Shown here piece by piece: positions 12,514 to 24,541 of a stretch of DNA of 64,000 bases. Every line of letters begins with the position of its first letter. Positions within the stretch are counted from its first letter, which is position 1. The notes under the pieces were generated by a model, which saw only the letters and a list, made by a program, of their open reading frames with translations, had not been told where the DNA came from and ran no database searches. This DNA comes from Cryptomeria japonica (Eukaryota; Streptophyta; Pinopsida; Cupressales; Cupressaceae), in contig NC_081415.1 of NCBI RefSeq assembly GCF_030272615.1, forward strand, positions 266,952,425 through 267,016,424, given 5' to 3'. A program made the translations under genes and the position numbers.

Positions 12514-12524
12514 CTTTGATACCA
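12514..12524 (-). other. T1 primer-binding site
   Basis: On the minus strand TGGTATCAAAG lies two bases inside the LTR boundary. It is the copia PBS with a G-to-A change. Confidence 0.8.
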
Positions 12525-12526
12525 AT

Positions 12527-13090
12527 TGATAAACATAAAGCACTGAGAGTAGGGTGAACCAGTGCAAGAAAAAACTTAATAGATCTGATAACACTTTTCA
12601 CCAATTTGAAAATCAATATGCATGCAAGAAATATAACCACATAAGTAAACACCCAATAAAGCCTACAAACCATAACACAATGATTTTCATGTGGAAACCC
12701 AAATGGGAAAAACCACGGTGGGAATTAATACCCACAAGGATCAACTATCTACAGAATAGAGATTTGACAGGTTAAGGTCATACAACACCCTGTTAGGAGT
12801 GACACCCAGTTAAGAGTGCTTTATCTGGTTAAGAGCTATTACAATAAGGCCTATTAGGACCTAGCCCTGTTAGGAGCTACCTGACTAAGGTATTTCAAAA
12901 CACAAGCTAATGTGTCACCTTGCTAGAGGATTTAAACCTTTGGACCTTCTAGGATCCTACCACACCCTGTTAGGAGTGACCTTGTAAGAGGATTTTCTTG
13001 CTGCAACTGTTAGGGAACAACAAGTTTAACCAATCTACTATTAACACCTTTGTGCCTGATTAGATCCGCTTCTACTCTGCTTCTACCACC
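12527..13090 (-). repeat. T1 5' LTR, PBS-proximal half
   Basis: On the minus strand this half ends TGTTTATCA before the PBS. It contains the box CCGTGGTTTTTCCCA and an array of CCTAACAGGGTG-like motifs (about 12780-13010), as in the T2 and T11 LTRs. T4 cuts it at 13090; the other half resumes at 37564. Confidence 0.82.
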
Positions 13091-14316
13091 TGTAAAGTGG
13101 AAAATTGAACCCTAGTGATTCCCCACCTAGGAGAGAGAAAGGAAGTCACTAGGATGATTTTCACTTGGGAGAAAATTTACATTCAAAAGAGGGACTTGAA
13201 TCCACGAGATCCAAATCCAAGGGGAACAATGATATGAATTCCAAGTGGATTGCAAGGGTTGGAAAGTGATTTTCCCTCTTTTGTAAATAGATATGTTGAC
13301 TTGTTAACTATGCAAAAAAGGGAGATAAAATGGATGAGACAAGGAGCTACCGATTCAGGATCGTGTTGTAACTTTGGATCTAAGATATTCAATTTGATAT
13401 GGATCTACCCTGCAAATTTGGAGAAAATTTTTCGAGACCATGTTGAAAGTGCACAGGGTCCTCTGAAAAATTCGCACGCCAAAAAGGGTTTTTTTGTCTC
13501 TATAAATGGAGTCCAATCCTCCAATTACAGCTGCGCACCTACAACCTACACATAGAAAAGAAGGGAAGAAGGGTTGTCGATAGGGGTTTGCCTCAGTCAA
13601 ACCCCGGTTGAGGAATCAACCTTGAAAGAAAGTAATTGCAAATACTTAAATGTAAATGTAGGAAATGTATACCTTGTAGATCTGCAATTGATGATGATGA
13701 TTTCTTTTCTTCTTGAATGTAATCACAAATGTTGTATGAAATAGCATGTAACATGATAAAACCCTAACACACACACATGCCTACAAATGAATGTTGTAAT
13801 GTTTCTCAAATGGATGAATGAAGAAGACACATGAAGGAGAGAACCTGGTGGATGCTTGAAGACTTGAATGCTTGATGAGGACCCTTTGCTTGAATTTCAC
13901 TTATTCTCCTTATCTTTCCTATGTATCGCATCTATCCCAAATGAGAGAGTTGAATCTCCTTTTATACATGCCCAAGAGAATTAATTTTGCATCCATCAAA
14001 GGCCGACAAAGGGAGATTGAAATATCCGAAGAGAAAATTAAGTAAAAGGGGTCGGATGGACCCATCCTAGGGCCTCCCTAAGAGGGAGGATAGGGGCTCC
14101 ATGCCCCTATCTAAGGGGGGACATGGGCACCACACCCTTGTCCTACCCTATCTTGGGGCCTGGACAAGGTCTTGAGGTAGCATAAGGGCCACAATTGGAG
14201 GAGACTCGGGATGAAATCACAGAGAGGGGTCTTAGTCAAGTAGAAAGATGTTGTCACTTAGGCGAGGACCTAAAATGTAGTCAAAATTGTGGGGGTCACA
14301 ATTTTAGGACACTACA
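13091..14316 (-). repeat. T4 3' LTR (left)
   Basis: It pairs with 35903-37563 and lacks the T7 insertion. A minus-strand TATA-like TATAAAAGG lies near 13957-13965. The right copy is about 45 bp shorter after removing T7, mainly in the G/C-rich block near 14080-14150. Confidence 0.9.
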
Positions 14317-14331
14317 TTTATCCCCCACTTT
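14317..14331 (-). other. T4 polypurine tract
   Basis: On the minus strand AAAGTGGGGGATAAA abuts the 3' LTR, nearly identical to the T6 tract AAGTGGGGGCTAAA. Confidence 0.82.
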
Positions 14332-15023
14332 AGCGAGAGTATGACTCTTGCCAATACTGCCGGTAAAGTAGAAGAAAGAGAGAGATAAAGATGAGAGGTA
14401 TAGAGCAATACCACAAGGAGTATAAGACATCACTAATATTGAGGAACAAATCCCCCAATCTTAGGGTCTTAACTCACTCAAACATATGCAAGAGCATACA
14501 AGACCAAAAGAACAAGACTGACCAAAACAAGACAAAGCACAAAAGACACACAACAAAGACAAAACACACAAGACCACACATCAACTAGCCGAAGAGACCT
14601 CAATACAAATATCTCAAACAACTAATTGAAACAAAAAGACCAATGACATCACATAAACACCAATAATCACATAAAAGAGAAAAGATGACATCATCCATGA
14701 ACCATCAATAGTAAAACTATAGGTTCATGAGAGGAAGGAGAGAGAGGACATGAATACATACTTTGGTGATCCATGAGAAGAAAGGCAAACAAGAGGAAAC
14801 CATGGACATCTCACCCCTAGAATTAGGTGATCCATGGAGAAAAGGGACATGGAAAACTAGCCCCTAGAGTCTGTCTAGGTGATCCATGTAAGGGAGGAAG
14901 GTGAGAACACCGTTAGTTACACTCAACCTCATGCACGTGTGTGTACATGAGGTTCGAAGAACTTCATAGGAGTCTATGCCCAAGTATGCTACAACCTGTA
15001 TAAGATGTATAGTACAAATGTCA

Positions 15024-15360
15024 TGAAAGGCGTGAAATATCATTCTAAGAGACCATGCTCTAGTTCCAAAAATAATCACCCCATATAAAAGAAAAAGTGG
15101 CGACATATCGCTCTAAGAGGTTGTGCTCTAGTTCTGAGAATGACCCATTATACAAAAGAAAAGGGGTGACATCTCATTCTAAGAGGTTGCCCTCTGGTTC
15201 CAAGAATGACCCACTGTATAAGAGAAAAGTAGCGACATATCGCTCTAAGAGGTTTCCCTCTGGTTCTGATAATGACTCGTTGTATAAGAGAAAAGTGGCA
15301 ACATCTTTCTCTAAGAGGCTGCCCTCTGGTTCTGAGAATGACCCACTGTATAAGAGACAA
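15024..15360. repeat. 66-bp tandem repeat, about five copies
   Basis: Units carry TCTAAGAGG, CTCTGGTTC, GAATGACCC and TATAAGAGAAAAG in the same order and recur every 66 bases; four are clear and a diverged fifth lies upstream from about 15024. Because 66 is divisible by three, both strands show repetitive open frames. These are a side effect of the period and not evidence for a gene. Confidence 0.8.
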
Positions 15361-17380
15361 GATGCACGAGAGAAATATAGTACAAAAGGAGCAGTGTGGA
15401 TTCCCCCCCTTAAGATGTCAACATATTTTTATGTTGATATCTTAAGGAAAGTGGAGCAAGAATACCTACCTTCAATACAAAGAAGATATCCAATATGCAA
15501 CAATGTCATAAATCCAAGAAAGGGAGAGAATACTCTAAAAGCAAGGGTAAGATAGTTGAAAAGAGATATCTTGTTGTAAGTGTAAAGGAGATCCTTAGAG
15601 GAGAAGAGATCTTTGTTCAAAAGACATCTACCCCCAAGAGGAGTTGTCTTAGACAAATATAACAACTTCTAGAATGAATCACATAAGAGAACAAAAATGC
15701 AATCCCTCCTCCTATTGCTAGGTGAAAGGGATTCTTGATAAAGGATGACTCAGTTTTATCCCAATGTGGATGGGTGAATTTATTATAGATGTACATTACC
15801 AAGTATAAAAGAGGTTGTATTCAAGGAATTACACCTCTTGTATAAGAGAGAACCCTTGAGAACACAAAAATGATTTCACACAAGGAAAGACAATAAGTAA
15901 TGAAACTCACATCATCCCCAATATAGGAAAGAGTGGATCCTTAGAGAAAGAAAGAAAAAGAGAGATCATTTCCCCCCAAGTGTAGGAACAATGAGAAGAG
16001 ATTACACAATCTACTAGAGAGAGATTAAACATAAGCAAATGCAAAATGAACTTACATGAACATATGCCAGAAAAGACATTAGTAAATGTGAAATACATGT
16101 CTCAAGAAGTGCCAATCTTCTAAGAGAAGAGAGAAATAAAATCACATATTCCTCAGGAGGGATTAGTCATAAGAATGTACCATTGTAAGAAATGATAATC
16201 ACATATGAAAAATGCAGCCCCTAAAGGAAATAATGATAAATGAGATAAAAAGGAAGAGAAATGAGAGAAATCCTTACCCCCCAAGTGAGAAGAACAAGGA
16301 GAAATATTACACATATTCTAATGGAGATCATTTTCAAACGATATGCCTTCCTAATGGACTGAATCCTCTCAAGGAAGGGTCATGTACTTTACAGAAGACC
16401 ATTCCATGCTAGGGGCATATCATATTTGTAAATAATCGAAACCATAGAAGAGGTAAGTTTTCCAATAGAATTAAGAGAAGAATAAGAATAAGTGTATTAA
16501 TCATTAAAGATGTTCCTCGTCAATCAAAGAGAAAAAACAAAGAACAATTATATGCTCACATAACTTTATGCAAGAAAGGAGGTCTAATAATGAATAATGC
16601 ATGAAGATAAATAAATGGGAAAAAAGAAGAAGAAGTGAGCCTCATGTTGCCACCCCAAAGTACTTAAAATTAAAGCAATACCACCATAAATGATAAAGAT
16701 CCCCCAGTTAAGTTGGCTAGTTATGTCATAGGGTGAAGAGCAACATGATAAGAAAAGAAGTGCTAAGGCACTATGTTCATGTCAAGGAAGACAAATAGAT
16801 ATATTGTAAGAGAAATTCATGCATGATCATATTGCTTTTGAACAAATTTCTTAAATGCATGACATTTCCAAAGAGAATGTGAATATGAATCATGAAAAAT
16901 TCAATATTCCTCACCTTTCACTTGTGTAAGATTCTTGTTTGGAATTTTAGGAGGAAAGGAAATATTCTTATCATATATTAATCTCCAACAGATTCTTGTA
17001 GCTATTCATTTTCTTGACATGGAAGAGGAGAATTATTACAAGAAGAAGGTTTATCATCCATAATTCTAATTTTTCCACTATCAATGCCATCTTGAATAGA
17101 TTTTTGAAAATCAGCATTATGATCATGGGTTTGATGAAATGAGAAAAAGGGACGTTTTGAAGAAGAAGCATTCTTGTGGGCTCTTTTGATTTGTTAATTT
17201 TGAAGACAGTTCTTAAAATTTTCAAGCCTAAGGAGTTCATCCTGAGAGAGAGGATTTTTGCTTCCTAGGCCTTCTGTAGTAGCTTGCGTAGGAGGGTTTA
17301 TAGGGACACAGATTCCTTGTTCAAATTTCCCAATTCCTTGTCCTCTAAAACCTTGTTTTGTTATTATATTAGAGCCACAA

Positions 17381-19871
17381 TGATAGGGAGGTAGGGCAAG
17401 GGGGTTGCCCAATCAGGCTTGAATTTTCACTAAGTGATAGGTCCTTAGCTATTTTCAACGTGTAGTCACCAAAATCAGAGTGCAAAAATCTCATAGGCAA
17501 CCTAGCAACTCTCCTTGATCCACCTCCCTAAGTCAAACACCCTGGTTGCTCAAGGGCTTCAACTCCATTATTTAGGCTTTGTAGTCTAACACCTTACCCT
17601 CTCAATTGGAATTCATTTCCTTTGTCCCTAACCTATCCTCTAACTACACAAGGTCTCCTCTTGATGAATTATAAGTTTGTGTCAAGTTTTACCCTCATGG
17701 GTGTCTTTGGTCTTCTATGGTTTGGAACATAGTAATCCATCACAAGTGCTACAAACTGACTTATGGAGTCTAACTCACCAAATGTTTTAAATGCATGCAA
17801 GGTTAACTTTTTTCAACTTGATTTGATGGTTTTTATGCTTTACAACCTTCCTTTGTGTACCCAATTTGACAAAAAACCATATTTTAGGCCTAAAACAGGC
17901 TACAAGGAATTAGCCCTCTTTTTGAGTTTTATGCTCATCCTACTCCAACGATGGACTTCCAGACAAAAAGAACCTTATATTCAGATACCCTTTTGGAAGA
18001 TCTTGAGGATTTTCTAAGTCTTAGGGTCCATTAGGCCTCCTCCATGACTATCCCAAAAATGGGTGCAAAAAGAAGGGTTTGCAAGGGTTTTGGTGGCAAG
18101 AATCAACTTGCAAGCTAGAAACCTTCAATGTGAATCATGCAACCTTAGTTCTACCATGTCTCATACCAATTATGCCAAAATGAAGTAGTTTTACACCTTC
18201 AAAGGTTAGAGAACAAGGTTTTACAAAAGATGCTCATAAGGAGTGTGCAACATTTACAACTTTTCCTTTCCTTGCTTTCCACAAACACATTAATGCATGA
18301 GTACCAATTACATTCAAAACATGTAAACATGTCTTCCATTAGTGAAAAAGGAGAACCACATTATCCCTACACAAAAAGGCATTAGGCAATTACAAAACAA
18401 TGAAACATTCACTATCAAAACTTGTTATCACTGCACTTTGCCTCTTTCACTGCTTTTTCACTTTACCCTGCATTTACCACCATCAAAACTCTTTTTTCAA
18501 AGGTCTGTTTGGTGTTTTTTTATCAATGCATTGTCTTTGAATGTTTTTTGACCTTCATACCTGCTATTTGGAAGAGGAAGATTGCATAAACAACACAACT
18601 AAAATGCAAAAATCAGTCATAATTGACTATTATAGCCAGCTGGGCGTTACAACTTTGCCTAAAGGATCATTAATTGATCTTGGCAATCTCAAAACCCATG
18701 GGCAGGGTCAAAAACCACTCCTTGTTCTTGTTTGAAAACAAATAGAAGGAGGTACAAGGCTTTACAAACTCCAATATATGGTGGAGAGTAAGCAAATGAA
18801 TGGAAACCAACACCAAAATAGTGACTCATTGTTTTTTTTTTTCACAATTTTCATAAACTGAAAAATGCAACCATCCTTATCATGGCTTAGAAAGCCTCTT
18901 TGCTTTCATATACAACTTTAAACATCAAAACAAGTCTATCCACCTGATGAATGCATTTTCTATAGAAGAGAAAAGCATCAAACCTCTTCAAAGACCCTAG
19001 CCAAATGGCACACTTGCCTAGGGCTCCATGGCCACAAAACTTCTTCCACCTGCATTTTTTAAATAAAAACATGTATTTACATATCTTACAAGTTGACCAA
19101 CTGGTTCTTGGGAAGCCATGAACATTTAGGGCTTCAAGAAGCCAAGTTGGTCAAGCATCCTTGCCAAATTCCTAGACAAGGCAGTGAAACTGTCAAAACC
19201 AAATAATTTTGCTTAGAACTCAAAACTTAATAAAATTTGATGCCACCAAAGGGAAAAGCTTTAGGAAGCATAAGAGAATTTTAAAATGTAAAAATAGTAC
19301 ATCCACGTATAGCAAATGTATGCACTGCTTCTCACATGGAGCTAAAACATAAAGAAAAACAACGTAAAATTAGTGCAAACTTTCAAAATGCTTGATATCT
19401 CTAGATAATCAACCCTTACAATGGTTAGAGTAGGAGAATAAATACCTCTACAAGTCAATTATCCTCCTGTATGGACAGGTACATGTCCAAGAGCACACAA
19501 ATTTGACATTTTCATGTCTAAAATGACAACTTTCAATGCCTAGATGATGCAAGGTTGACCTCAAAGACTACCAATCACCTAAGAACACTACTCACACCTA
19601 AAAACCAAGAACAAAACATGCCTAAAAACTTTTCAAAACAAAAACACATTGAAAACTCACTTTTCCCAACATTTTGCCAGGCAACTCCAAACTGGAAACT
19701 TTGAGCAAAAAGATGAAAATAGGAAACATGACCACACAATGAGTTCAAAACTCATCCAAACAACTTAGAACAACTCAAAACCATCTTAGACAAACTTTCC
19801 AACTCAATACTAATAAAAATCAAACCTGCTATCAAACCTGTGATGAAATGAAGCTAGGTGCTCCTGCACCA
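17381..19871 (-). repeat. T5 3' LTR (left)
   Basis: It is collinear with 24542-27026. On the minus strand it begins TGGTGCAGGAGCACC and ends CTCCCTATCA. At 2.49 kb it is long relative to the 4.7 kb interior. The short ORFs in it do not resemble proteins. Confidence 0.92.
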
Positions 19872-19883
19872 TACTCCCCCGGT
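19872..19883 (-). other. T5 polypurine tract
   Basis: The minus strand reads ACCGGGGGAGTA immediately before the 3' LTR. Confidence 0.8.
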
Positions 19884-19893
19884 GACAAAGAAA

Positions 19894-22800
19894 TCATGTG
19901 ACTCCTTTGGGCAGAAAAGAGAGAGGAATACCAGCCTTGTGGAAGTCACTTTCAGGTATCCAAGTGGCTTCAGAGGCTGGTTGATCCTTCCAGTTGATCA
20001 AATGTTCAAAGTAGTCATGTTGTCTAGTGTTCTTGATGATTTTGGAATCAAGTACCTGTTCAGGAATGGGAAAAGAAGAAGAGGGGAGAGATAGATCAGA
20101 AAGGGAATGTGAAATGTTTGAAGCTCTCTGAGTCTCTTCTGGAGGCTGCCCTTTGAAAGGTACCAAATCTGCAACATTAAAGATAGGAGACAAGGAAACA
20201 TCAGCAGGTAAGTCAATCTTATAAGCATTAGGACCATACTTAACCAAAATCTGGCAAGGCCCTATTCTTCTCATCTATAACTTGGTGGGAACTCTCTTTT
20301 GTAATCTGGACTTTTTGAGATGCACCATCACAAAATCTCCAACTGAGAATTGGACATCTCTCTTTGAAGCATCCACCCTTGCCTTGACTCTTGCGGTGGT
20401 TTCCTGCAAAGACTGCTTAACTTGTTCATGGATCTCTTTCAGAGACTGTGCCATATCCTCTGCTATCCCACTAACATGTTGCAAGTTAGTCACATCATGT
20501 AACTCAAAAACACCTTTTGGATGCATACCATAAACAATCTAAAATAGACTCTTACCAGTGGATTTGTTTACACTATCATTATAGGCAAATTCTGCCTGTG
20601 GAATGAGTTGATCCCAGCTTTGTCCATACTCCTTGGTGAGACATCTGAGTAGATTACCCAATTTTCTATTCACCACTTCTGTTTGGCCATCTGTCTGTGG
20701 ATGGTAAGTTGAGCCAAAAGACAAGTTAGTACCCAATTTCTTCCACAAAGTCTTCCAAAAATGACCCAAAAACTTAACATCTCTATCTGACACAATGCTA
20801 GATGCCAAACCATGTATCCTGACAACTTCTTTAAAGAAAAGAAAAGCAATATGACTAGCATCATTAGTAGTTTTGCAAAGTATAAAGTGAGCCATTTTGC
20901 TAAATCTGTCAACAACCACAAAAATACTATCATACCCTGCTTTTGTCTTTGGTAAACCTACAACAAAGTCCATGCTGATGCACTCCCATGGCCTAGAAGG
21001 AATGGGAAGTGGCTGATATAAACCAGCATTAGTGCTATTACCTTTGACCTTTCGACATACCATACACTACTCAACATACCTTCTAACATCTCTCTACATC
21101 TTTGGCTAGTAATAGAAGTGTTGAACCAACTCTAAGGTCTTATTGAGACCAAAATGGCCACTCAAACACCCATTGTGTTTCTCTTGGATAAGGTTTTCTC
21201 TCATGGAACCTTTAGGAACACACAGCTATCCTCCCCTGAATAACAAACCATTCTACAATGTATAGTCAGCATACTCACTATGGAAATGATTCTCAAAAGC
21301 ATGACAAACTTTATAAGCAGCAGCAAAATCATCATCATTAGGATACAAATCTTGAAAGCAATCAATACCAATACTCTTAACTTGAATCTCCTGAATAGTC
21401 AAAAATCTCCTACTCAAAGCATCGGCTACTTTGTTACATTGGCCTTTCTTGTGCTTAAGAGTAAAGGTATATGCTTGTAGGTATTCTACCCATTTCACAT
21501 GCCTATGGTTGAGTTTATCCTGAGAATTCAAGAAACTGACTACCTGGTTGTCTGTATACACAACAAATTCTTTAGGAAGCAAGTAATGCCTCCACTTCCT
21601 AAGTGCCTACACCAATGCATATAACTCTAAATCATAGGATGAGTACTTTTTCTTTGCATCATTCAATTTCTCACTAAAGAAAGTAATTGGTCTATTATCT
21701 CAACTCAAGACTGCACCTACTACAAGATGACTGGCATCACATTCTATAGTAAAGAGCTTATCAAAACTAGGAAGGATTAACACTGGTTGTGTAGCAACTC
21801 TAGTTTTGAGTAACTCAAACCCCTTATTGGTTGCTTCTGTCCATTGAAACTTAACCTTATGACCACCCTTTATTGTACTTAACATTGGTGCACAAATTTC
21901 ATTGAACCCTTTGATAAACTTTCTATAAAACTGGGCTAGACCATGAAAACTCCTAACTGCACTGGCTGATTGTGGGGTTGGCCAACTTGTTATGGCTGCA
22001 ACTTTAGATTGATCCATCTTAAGATCTCCACTGGACACAACAAAACCAAGATAGACTAGCTCTTGCTTCATAAAATCACATTTCTCAAGATTTATGGTTA
22101 ACTGCTCATCAAATAATCTTTGCAAAACAATGGCTAAGTGTTTCAAATGCTCCTCTTTAGTCTTACTAAAAATGAGAATATCATCTAAGTAGACTACCAC
22201 AAACTTACCAAGAAAATCCTGCAATACTTCATTCATTAACCTCATAAAGGTACTGGGAGCATTAGAGAGTCCAAAAGGCATAACCAACCATTCATAAAGA
22301 CCCTCATTTGTTTTAAAAGCATTTTTCCACTCATCACCCTCTTTTATTGTTATCTGATGGTAACCACTCTTTAAGTCTATTTTTGTGAAATACCTTGCAC
22401 CCCCTAAACAATCCATCAAATCTTCTATCCTGGGAGTAGGGAATCTATACCTTATTGTGATTTTGTTTATGGATCTGGAGTCTATGCATAGTCTCCATGT
22501 GCCCCCTTTCTTAGGTGCTAACACTGTAGGCACGGCACAAGGACTTATACTCTTTCTTATTAATCCTTGATCCAACAACTCTTGAATCTACCTAGCTACC
22601 TCTTTGTTTTGTTCAGGAGTCATCTTATAAGCTACTTTGTTTGGCAAAGAAGCTCCTAGTATAAAGTCAATCTAATGACTAATGGCTCTGGGAGGAGGTA
22701 ATGTTGCTGGTTGTCCATCACTGATGATGTCCTTAAAGTTATCAAGAATTTGTTGCACTTCTTGTGGGATCTCAACTTGTTTTTCTTTCTTCTCCTCCTT

Positions 22801-23487
22801 AGGTTTCACTACAAGTGCATAACCAATCCCATCTCCCTCTTTCATGGTTTGGATGAACTCTTTTTCATTGACTAATAACACTTTAGGTGCCTGTGGTTTG
22901 CTATTCTTTGTCTCTTCACTAAGGGACTGTATTTTGCATACAATGCCATTCTTTTGAAAGGAATGTGTGTTTTTTTCACCATCATGGTGTGCCTTTCTAT
23001 CAAATTGCCAAGGTCTACCCAATAGTAGATGGCAAGCATCCATAGGAAGGATGTCACATAATATCCTATCCTTATATTATCCTATGTTGAAGTCTATCCA
23101 TGCTTGTTCATTAACTATGACATGTTGCCCCTTGTTTAACCAGGTTACCTTGTAGGGTTCACTGTGCCTCATTCTAGGTAGGTTCAATTTGCTAACTGCC
23201 TCCTTTGAGATGATGTTATCTGTGGAACCTAAATCTATAACCACCTTACATACCTTGCCCAAGATTTTGCACTTGATCCTAAACAATGCTCTTCTCTGAG
23301 ACACTTCACACTTGTGAGGTTCTTGCATCAATACTCTCCTCATCATTAGACTCTCACCATCTTCGGGTGCTAGGTTCACTGCTAGAGTTCTTGTACTACT
23401 TCCTTCCTCCTGAACATAGTTCACTCTCTTTTCACCTCCATGGGAAGAACTAGGTTTTTTTGGACACCTATAAGCAGGATGGCCCAA
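19894..23487 (-). pseudogene. T5 pol: protease, RT, RNase H, integrase, chromodomain
   Basis: All pieces share one minus-strand frame. Protease (about 23290-23180) reads VIDLGSTDN where VIDSGSTDN is usual, so the residue after the catalytic Asp has changed. RT (about 22600-22080) keeps YLDDIL and the [13 protein letters not shown] block. RNase H follows (IECDASH near 21740; YTDNQVV near 21555). Integrase has a decayed zinc finger near 21150-21060 and its D, D, E residues in MDFVVG, SDRDVKF and GQTEVVN. The final piece (19894-20274) ends in a chromodomain at 19939-20061 with VLDSKII, INWKD and ATWIPESDF. Stops at several joints (about 22670, 21700, 21065, 20530) prevent a full-length product. 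Confidence 0.93.
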
Positions 23488-24489
23488 TTTCTGATAGTTA
23501 GCATTTCATGGTGGAGAAGTAAGACCCTCTACTTGGTCCACTAGATCTACCCCTTCCTGGGTTGCTTGATCCCCTAACCCTATAGTTGGGCTTGCTCTGA
23601 GAATCCCCACTTTTCTCTATAAGTTTAGATTGTCCCTGGGACCTTTGATCTATGTGTCTTCCCCAAAAACTACCTCTATGGCCTCTACCATCTCTGCCTC
23701 TTCCTCTACCTCTATTATGCTGCTCTTGCTTCTTCCTACTCCTTTCCTCTACCTTAAGTGCAATTTGATAGCACTTCTGGACTGTTGTAAACACAACAAA
23801 CTTAACTCCTCCTGAATGTTCCATCTCAAGCCATTGAGATACCTAGCAACCTTGACATTTTCATCCTCTTGGATCTTTGACCTAAGGCATAGCTTCTGAA
23901 ACTCCTCAGTGTAGCTACTGACATTTAACTCTTTTTGCCTAAGGTTTTGCCTTTTCCTATGAAGTTGTATTTCATAGTCCTCGGGAATGTAAGTCTCTCT
24001 GATCTTGGACAATATTCCCTTCCAATTTGCTATGGGATTTTTGCCCTCTTTCTCACATTCATCCTGAATGAACTTCAACCATGTTAAGGAAGCTCCTCTC
24101 AACCTGGACTTAGCCACCTTCACTTTCTGGGCCTTTGTCACACCATCACATTCAAAATGGTTCTCAAGACCCTCAATCCACTCCATGACCACTTCTGGGT
24201 CCATTTTACCACTGAATAGTGGGACTCCTTCTAGTGTTCTCCCACTCATAGCCTTCAAGGCTTTCAAAAAGGGTTCATTCTCTATCACAAGGTCTGGTAG
24301 AGGGATTTCATCCTCTATAGCTAATAGCTTACCCCTGTCTTCTATTCCATCTATCTTATTACTGGCTTCATCTGCCTTCACTTCTACTTCTCCTAATTTC
24401 TACTCTAGGAGGTCTAGCTTCATTCTGAGTAACCTATTTTCTTCTTCCTGATCTTCCATTTTCTTAGCTAACTCTTCATTTGTCACCAT
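23488..24489 (-). pseudogene. T5 gag with zinc knuckle, frameshifted
   Basis: The ATG at 24489 lies about 40 bases after the PBS in the pol frame. An early TAG (near 24402) follows a short coiled segment. The retrotransposon gag domain runs from about 24270 to 23830 (WIEGLENHF, LTWLKF, YTEEFQKLCLR). A frameshift near 23800-23830 moves the Arg/Gly-rich tail into another frame (23498-23824). The zinc knuckle near 23500-23460 has apparently lost two bases after its first Cys, which returns the frame, and the second Cys is now Tyr (original pattern CX2CX4HX4C inferred). Gag would have formed the particle and bound RNA. Confidence 0.88.
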
Positions 24490-24525
24490 GGTTGCCAAAT
24501 TGCTACTTCTTCCCAAGTGTAACTG

Positions 24526-24538
24526 GGCTCTGATACCA
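24526..24538 (-). other. T5 primer-binding site
   Basis: The minus strand has TGGTATCAGAGCC three bases after the 5' LTR, of the same type as in the copia elements here. Confidence 0.87.
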
Positions 24539-24541
24539 CTA

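Larger units (their letters stand above)
14317..17380 (-). other. T4 interior, mostly non-coding, with a G-patch-like remnant
   Basis: This 3.1 kb A/G-rich region has no recognisable enzyme. Near the T5 junction (about 17340-17375) the minus strand reads a short GFRGQGIGKFEQG stretch, matching the glycine pattern of G-patch segments found between protease and RT in plant gypsy elements. After it come Ser/Lys-rich codons to about 17000 and then no convincing frame. A 66-bp tandem repeat lies at 15024-15360. Confidence 0.6.

Noticed and set aside
14391-14588. Lys/Thr-rich ORF in T4
   Set aside because: Low-complexity AC/AG-rich DNA, no homologous frame elsewhere.
15097-15555. Plus-strand 152-codon repetitive ORF
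   Set aside because: It is the product of a 66-bp tandem repeat (divisible by three) antisense to T4, with open frames on both strands; no start context or domain.
19894-24489. Endogenous pararetrovirus instead of a gypsy element
   Set aside because: LTRs, TSD, PBS, integrase and chromodomain are all present; pararetroviruses lack LTRs and integrase.
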